A stretch of 29,081 bases of DNA from a virus: IMG/VR virus record IMGVR_UViG_3300030331_006288, positions 1-29,081 of that record; one strand, written 5' to 3'. The notes below the pieces were generated by a model. The model was not told the origin of the DNA. It searched no databases and saw only the letters and a program-made list of their open reading frames with translations. A program made the translations under genes and the position numbers. Position 1 is the stretch's first letter; every line of letters starts with the position of its first letter. Of this stretch, positions 25,857 through 29,081 are shown piece after piece.

Positions 25857-26558
25857 TTATCTCCTGCACTCTTGATAGCTCTTGATAGCAATTGGCCATT
25901 TTTTATTTGCAATCTCAAGCATTGCGCTGGCTAGCCTTTGTATCTCCCACTGGGCGCCGGCGTGTGTTCTTAAGTCTATGAATTTAAGTAGGTTGTTAAG
26001 ATTAACTGTTCCATAATATTCTGTATAAATTGACTGTGGCAAGACTCCACGAGCCTGCTCTCTGCAAATTCCACCCTCTAACAAGGCATCATAAAGCTGC
26101 ATGCAGCTCTTATTATGTGCTTTAACCATATAACTGACAGACTTGCCACCATGTACAGTGTTTGTATTTAGCACCGGGTTAATAAGATCTTCCGTGCTTG
26201 CTTGCCTGTTGCTTCTGCTTTGTGACCTAAACATAGAAGGTGCGTAAAATTGTATATTTTCTTCTGTGTATCTTCTACTAATTTCATTGTAAGACCATGT
26301 TCTATGTCGCATGTGTTGCGAGCGTATAAACAAAGGAACCTTAATTCTAAAAGTTATAACGTTGTGCTCGAAAGTGCTAGTATGTTTGTTCTTCACTAAA
26401 TAGTTTATAAGCTTAATGTCCTTATCGTCTAGTTCTTCCTTGTGCTTTCCAAAAGAAACACGAGCACTGTTTACTATGGTCAGATCACTGCCCATATAAT
26501 CAACACACTCGACAAAGCCAATGCCATCATCGTATAGTTCTATTCTATCTGAATTCAT
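25857..26558 (-). CDS. thyX: flavin-dependent thymidylate synthase ThyX (233 aa)
   Basis: Makes dTMP from dUMP with FAD and NADPH. The ThyX motif is RHRTWSYNEISRRY (residues 84-97: R-H-R, S94, R95). Other family segments: INYLVKNKHTSTFEHNVITF (His65), then YGTVNLNNLLKFIDLRTHAG and AQWEIQRLA. Length normal (about 220-250). ATG at 26558. With dUTPase and class II reductase it completes a phage route to dTTP that needs no thymidylate-folate recycling. Confidence 0.95.
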   Translation of the reverse strand: MNSDRIELYDDGIGFVECVDYMGSDLTIVNSARVSFGKHKEELDDKDIKLINYLVKNKHTSTFEHNVITFRIKVPLFIRSQHMRHRTWSYNEISRRYTEENIQFYAPSMFRSQSRSNRQASTEDLINPVLNTNTVHGGKSVSYMVKAHNKSCMQLYDALLEGGICREQARGVLPQSIYTEYYGTVNLNNLLKFIDLRTHAGAQWEIQRLASAMLEIANKKWPIAIKSYQECRR

Positions 26559-26561
26559 GAT

Positions 26562-27326
26562 TTAGATCTTTCTTTTAATCAGCTTATCTAAAGAGTTAAT
26601 TTCAAAACGCAGCATGTTTCTATGGTGCCATTTTGACTTCGCTGTTCTACTATTTTGCATTAGTTTTTTTGTTCGATCATTGATTGATTCAACAAGATTT
26701 AAAACCTCTGCGCTCTCATCAAGCTCTTCTGGTTCAAATGATATTCTTCTACCAGAATCTTTGGGGCGCGCGCGCTCGTAGTCATCGTCAAAAAATGGTA
26801 TGAAGAACTTCCTGCCACCTTTCTCAGAATAAAAGTCGTCTCTATCTTCTATTTCTTGGCCACCCAAGCTAACATCGCGAGTTTGTATGGTGTTGTGGCC
26901 CTCTATATATTCAAATCTAAAGAAGGGCTTGTCTTCGTCCCCTCTCATTTTTTGACCCCAGATCACAGCCTCTTGACCAAAATCTTCGCCTAGAGTAGAC
27001 GTATCGTCTCGTGATATATTTGTGATAAATACAGATTTCTCTGGGCTTCCAAAAGAACCACCAATGTCAGTATATCCTACCTGCAAAGACTGCAAAGAAG
27101 ACTTTAAAGAGTTCATTAGCCTCTTGTTCTCCTGCGGCGTGGCAGGCTGTCCACCAGGGTTTTCAGCTGTCAATATCGCTACTGTGTCAACAGTCGGAAC
27201 AGTACCAAGCATTATCTGCCTAATTCTTGAAAAGCCTCCCTCTTTGAGGGCTTGCGGCCTAAAAAGAAAAATATCTGCTTCTTTTCTAACCTCTTGAATT
27301 ATTTGTTTTATTTCTTTTAAATCCAT
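26562..27326 (-). CDS. unknown 254-aa protein, DUF3293-like segment
   Basis: The start MDLKEIKQIIQEVRKEADIF resembles the N-terminal motif of two other proteins here. Then VAILTAENPGGQPATPQENK, LQVGYTDIGGSFGSPEKSVF and EDFGQEAVIWGQK follow. The T-A-x-N-P-x-G...E-N, a Gly-rich turn and E-K-S-x pattern recall DUF3293 (from memory). The second half is acidic with charged loops (FFDDDYERARPKDSGRRIS) and the end basic. ATG at 27326. Function unknown. Confidence 0.75.
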   Translation of the reverse strand: MDLKEIKQIIQEVRKEADIFLFRPQALKEGGFSRIRQIMLGTVPTVDTVAILTAENPGGQPATPQENKRLMNSLKSSLQSLQVGYTDIGGSFGSPEKSVFITNISRDDTSTLGEDFGQEAVIWGQKMRGDEDKPFFRFEYIEGHNTIQTRDVSLGGQEIEDRDDFYSEKGGRKFFIPFFDDDYERARPKDSGRRISFEPEELDESAEVLNLVESINDRTKKLMQNSRTAKSKWHHRNMLRFEINSLDKLIKRKI

Positions 27327-27332
27327 GTTTTC

Positions 27333-27605
27333 TTAAAAATATGCTATAATGTGATTCTCTGGTAATAAATAGTAGGTTTCTCCCTTAAACACAAAGTTTT
27401 CGACACTATGTCGTGGACATACTAAATTCATACCAACTCTGTCTGCCCACTCTGTGCTGCTAGCCCTGAGCAAAGTCACAACAGCGTGCGGGTTTGTCGT
27501 TTTGATGTCAACACCCTCTGGTAGAAGAAGAGAGAATTCTTCCTTCTCTTCTTTCTCTTCAACGGGCTCGACTAAAAGATATTTGTTAGCTGGAATAAGG
27601 TTCAT
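27333..27605 (-). CDS. GroES-like co-chaperonin (90 aa)
   Basis: NLIPANKYLLVEPVEEKEEK follows the GroES start (a P-x-x-x-x-x-L-V-x-P-V-E-E strand). EEFSLLLPEG matches the mobile loop's I-V-L-P end, HAVVTLLRAS and GMNLVCP follow, and NFVFKGETYYLLPENHIIAY fits the closing strands (E-Y-x-x-x-x-E-x-x-I-x-A). Size matches GroES (about 95) and T4 gp31-like caps. It would cap a chaperonin ring, possibly the phage GroEL at 11780-13345. The mobile loop has no typical G-G-I-V. ATG at 27605 with GGAG upstream. Confidence 0.75.
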   Translation of the reverse strand: MNLIPANKYLLVEPVEEKEEKEEFSLLLPEGVDIKTTNPHAVVTLLRASSTEWADRVGMNLVCPRHSVENFVFKGETYYLLPENHIIAYF

Positions 27606-27607
27606 TT

Positions 27608-27856
27608 TCAGTCTCCAGTAATATTGCCACTAATCTTATTAAAGAAGCTTGTAAATTCAGAGATATCATCTCCTTTCTTCAGCATCCTATAGGCTCGCAC
27701 CGCTTGTCGCATTTCGTCTTTAGACAGCCAACGATTTTGCGCGTAATTTTTTCTTAAATCTCTCTTGTGCTCTTTGTATGGCTCCATTTCGTCTTCGATG
27801 GCTTTAAAAGCCTTAATGTATTCTAGAACGTACTCTTCTTTTGTCATCTCACTCAT
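27608..27856 (-). CDS. unknown helical protein, possibly GapR/DUF2312-like (82 aa)
   Basis: EEYVLEYIKAFKAIEDEMEP, then YKEHKRDLRKNYAQNRWLSK and DEMRQAVRAYRMLKKGDDIS. Continuous charged helices with the spacing of GapR-type DNA-binding dimers (first helix, turn at about 40, R-x-x-R-x-x-R second helix). This is a pattern resemblance only. ATG at 27856 with GGAGG upstream. It lies just after the promoter at 27881-27908. Confidence 0.75.
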   Translation of the reverse strand: MSEMTKEEYVLEYIKAFKAIEDEMEPYKEHKRDLRKNYAQNRWLSKDEMRQAVRAYRMLKKGDDISEFTSFFNKISGNITGD

Positions 27857-27880
27857 TTCATCCTCCTTATGAGTAAAAAT

Positions 27881-27908
27881 ACTATAATCACACTTAAAAA
27901 AAAATCAA
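27881..27908 (-). promoter_or_regulatory. sigma70-like promoter downstream of nrdJ
   Basis: Minus-strand TTGATT (27903-27908), 16 nt (mostly T) and TATAGT (27881-27886), about 25 nt upstream of the ATG at 27856. It lies within the 60-nt gap after the nrdJ stop. Confidence 0.55.
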
Positions 27909-27916
27909 CAACAATG

Positions 27917-29081
27917 TTAAATTATTTCACACGCTCCACCTGCACAAGCTAACTCACCAGTCAAATTTGTAGAATCATCAACTTCAACAACTCTTGTTAA
28001 ATCTAATTGAGTAATTTTATCTAATAGAAACTCATAAGTTTCTGGCGAGCAATCTTCAAAAGGCGCTTGCTTGTACGTGTGATCGCTATGAGGCAACACC
28101 GACAAGCCATTATAAAAACATCTGTTGTCCCACATCCACTCGCCAACATCAATCCACTCTGCATCTTTTATTGATACAGTTGCAGAAACATTATGAGTGT
28201 TCTGGCCTCTCTGGTGGCCCGGGCGCACCCACTCTTCAGTGACTCTCTTTATGCGCTTAAGAAGCTGCAGTGCGCTTTCGTTTCTAGTAATGGCGCCTTG
28301 AGGCGCTCGTTGTGGAACTTCAATCACTGCAGTGTCATGAGGCCTAAAATACTCATCTTTAACTAAGTCTGGGTGGTGAATCAATAAGTGTGTAAATATC
28401 GCTTCATTTTTTCCAACTCTCAGCCTGCGAATATAATGCTCATTATGCCAGGCATGTATGCCAGAACTCGTGCCCAAGGTCAAAGAAGTAGTGCCTGCAG
28501 GCTTGACGCAGGTTGTACGTGCGGCCGGCCTGATTCCAATTTCTTTTGCAATGCGACGATTTTCTTTTTTAACTGCTGCCGCGGCCGCGCTCATATCCAA
28601 CTCTAACACCTTTCCTGAGGCGATACCGGTCATTGATACGCCAACTAGCGCGTCTTTCTCTGTTGTACGTCTCCAGACATCCCTCAAGTAGTGAAAGTCT
28701 GTGTATCCTGCCTGAAGTGTCCCAATAAATGCAGCTGCGCGTGCTCTATTTTCATACTCTTCTTGAGAGTCTACGTCAGAAGCATTAATTTCTGTAAGAT
28801 TACAAAACTGATATGGACGCAAAGCAATCTCGCAGCATGGGTTCGTGCCCCAATCTTTATCATTTGAAAAATAAAAACCAGGTTCACCAGAACCTGACTC
28901 TTTTACCCTTTCCCAAATTTTCATAAAATAATCTTTAGTGATTAAGTGCCGCATCAAGACAACTGAATTGTTTGCTCTGCCTCTTTGTGGATTTGTTTCC
29001 CACCAGTTACCAGTTTTTGCGGCAAGCATCTCTTCATCGTCTGCGGAAAAAAGTGAAATAAGAGCAGCCCTACGGATCCCC
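27917..29081 (-). CDS. nrdJ: class II (B12-dependent) ribonucleotide reductase, 3' part (partial)
   Basis: The frame is open to the right edge (IRRAALISLFSADDEEMLAA is still coding), so the N-terminus is missing. GTNPCCEIALRPYQFCNLTE carries the active-site Cys and Glu (N-P-C-x-E). SMTGIASGKV, PAGTTSLTLGTSSGIHAWHN and VPQRAPQGAI continue the fold. It ends ACAGGACEII, where the last two Cys are the redox pair that re-reduces the active site. The order fits the monomeric adenosylcobalamin ribonucleoside-triphosphate reductase type (Lactobacillus-like), oxygen-independent. Makes dNTPs for phage DNA. It needs cobalamin from the host or water. Confidence 0.95.
   Translation of the reverse strand, partial: GIRRAALISLFSADDEEMLAAKTGNWWETNPQRGRANNSVVLMRHLITKDYFMKIWERVKESGSGEPGFYFSNDKDWGTNPCCEIALRPYQFCNLTEINASDVDSQEEYENRARAAAFIGTLQAGYTDFHYLRDVWRRTTEKDALVGVSMTGIASGKVLELDMSAAAAAVKKENRRIAKEIGIRPAARTTCVKPAGTTSLTLGTSSGIHAWHNEHYIRRLRVGKNEAIFTHLLIHHPDLVKDEYFRPHDTAVIEVPQRAPQGAITRNESALQLLKRIKRVTEEWVRPGHQRGQNTHNVSATVSIKDAEWIDVGEWMWDNRCFYNGLSVLPHSDHTYKQAPFEDCSPETYEFLLDKITQLDLTRVVEVDDSTNLTGELACAGGACEII

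Overview
The window looks like part of a large tailed-phage genome (Caudoviricetes), probably a marine or aquatic myovirus-type phage of moderate AT content. This rests on gene content: one coding direction for all 29 kb, densely packed small genes with 1-14 nt overlaps, five tRNA genes inside the operons, and a phage-like set of nucleotide and DNA-metabolism genes (class II ribonucleotide reductase, ThyX, dUTPase, a GuaB/GuaC-type enzyme, DnaE-type polymerase, UvsE). Around these are phage-encoded host-like functions: GroEL, a GroES-like protein, Hsp20, ClpP, peptide deformylase, glutaredoxin and cysteine synthase. No capsid, tail or terminase gene can be recognised with confidence, so neither the host nor the exact phage group can be given.

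Layout, in the direction of transcription (right to left, all minus strand). 29081-27917: 3' part of nrdJ. 27856-22713: GroES-like protein, a DUF3293-like protein, thyX, a lytic transglycosylase-like protein, two sugar-nucleotide or unknown genes and a cysteine synthase. 22664-17205: dnaE, a zinc-ribbon protein, dUTPase and IMPDH/GMP-reductase. 17208-16643: two likely small DNA-binding proteins (ribbon-helix-helix-like and sigma-region-4-like). 16588-13413: an acidic scaffold-like protein, a membrane protein, a ClpP-like protease and a 500-aa unknown. 13345-9660: groEL, several small unknowns, glutaredoxin, a membrane protein and a cupin. 9559-8074: hsp20, def and small genes. 7816-5277: an island of five tRNAs interleaved with three small lipoproteins, uvsE and membrane peptides. 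5262-2429: small unknown genes, DUF4385, GIY-YIG and membrane genes.

2226-1 is the most unusual part. It is a tandem array of about a dozen tiny proteins starting MKVGD, probably SH3-like barrels. Almost every gene overlaps the next by the same 14 nt: the bases that encode the C-terminal Glu-Ser-Arg-stop of one gene are the start codon and Lys-Val-Gly of the next. Two unrelated genes, a DUF2061 membrane protein and an unknown MKVED protein, sit in the same array with the same junctions. This looks like a cassette system in which bodies are exchanged at a conserved overlapping start/stop junction.

Several genes in the window are too short for routine ORF calling, or begin later than their longest frame. 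I placed these starts by Shine-Dalgarno position and by overlap with the preceding stop. No stretch above 300 bases is without a gene. The promoter and terminator calls are motif readings only.
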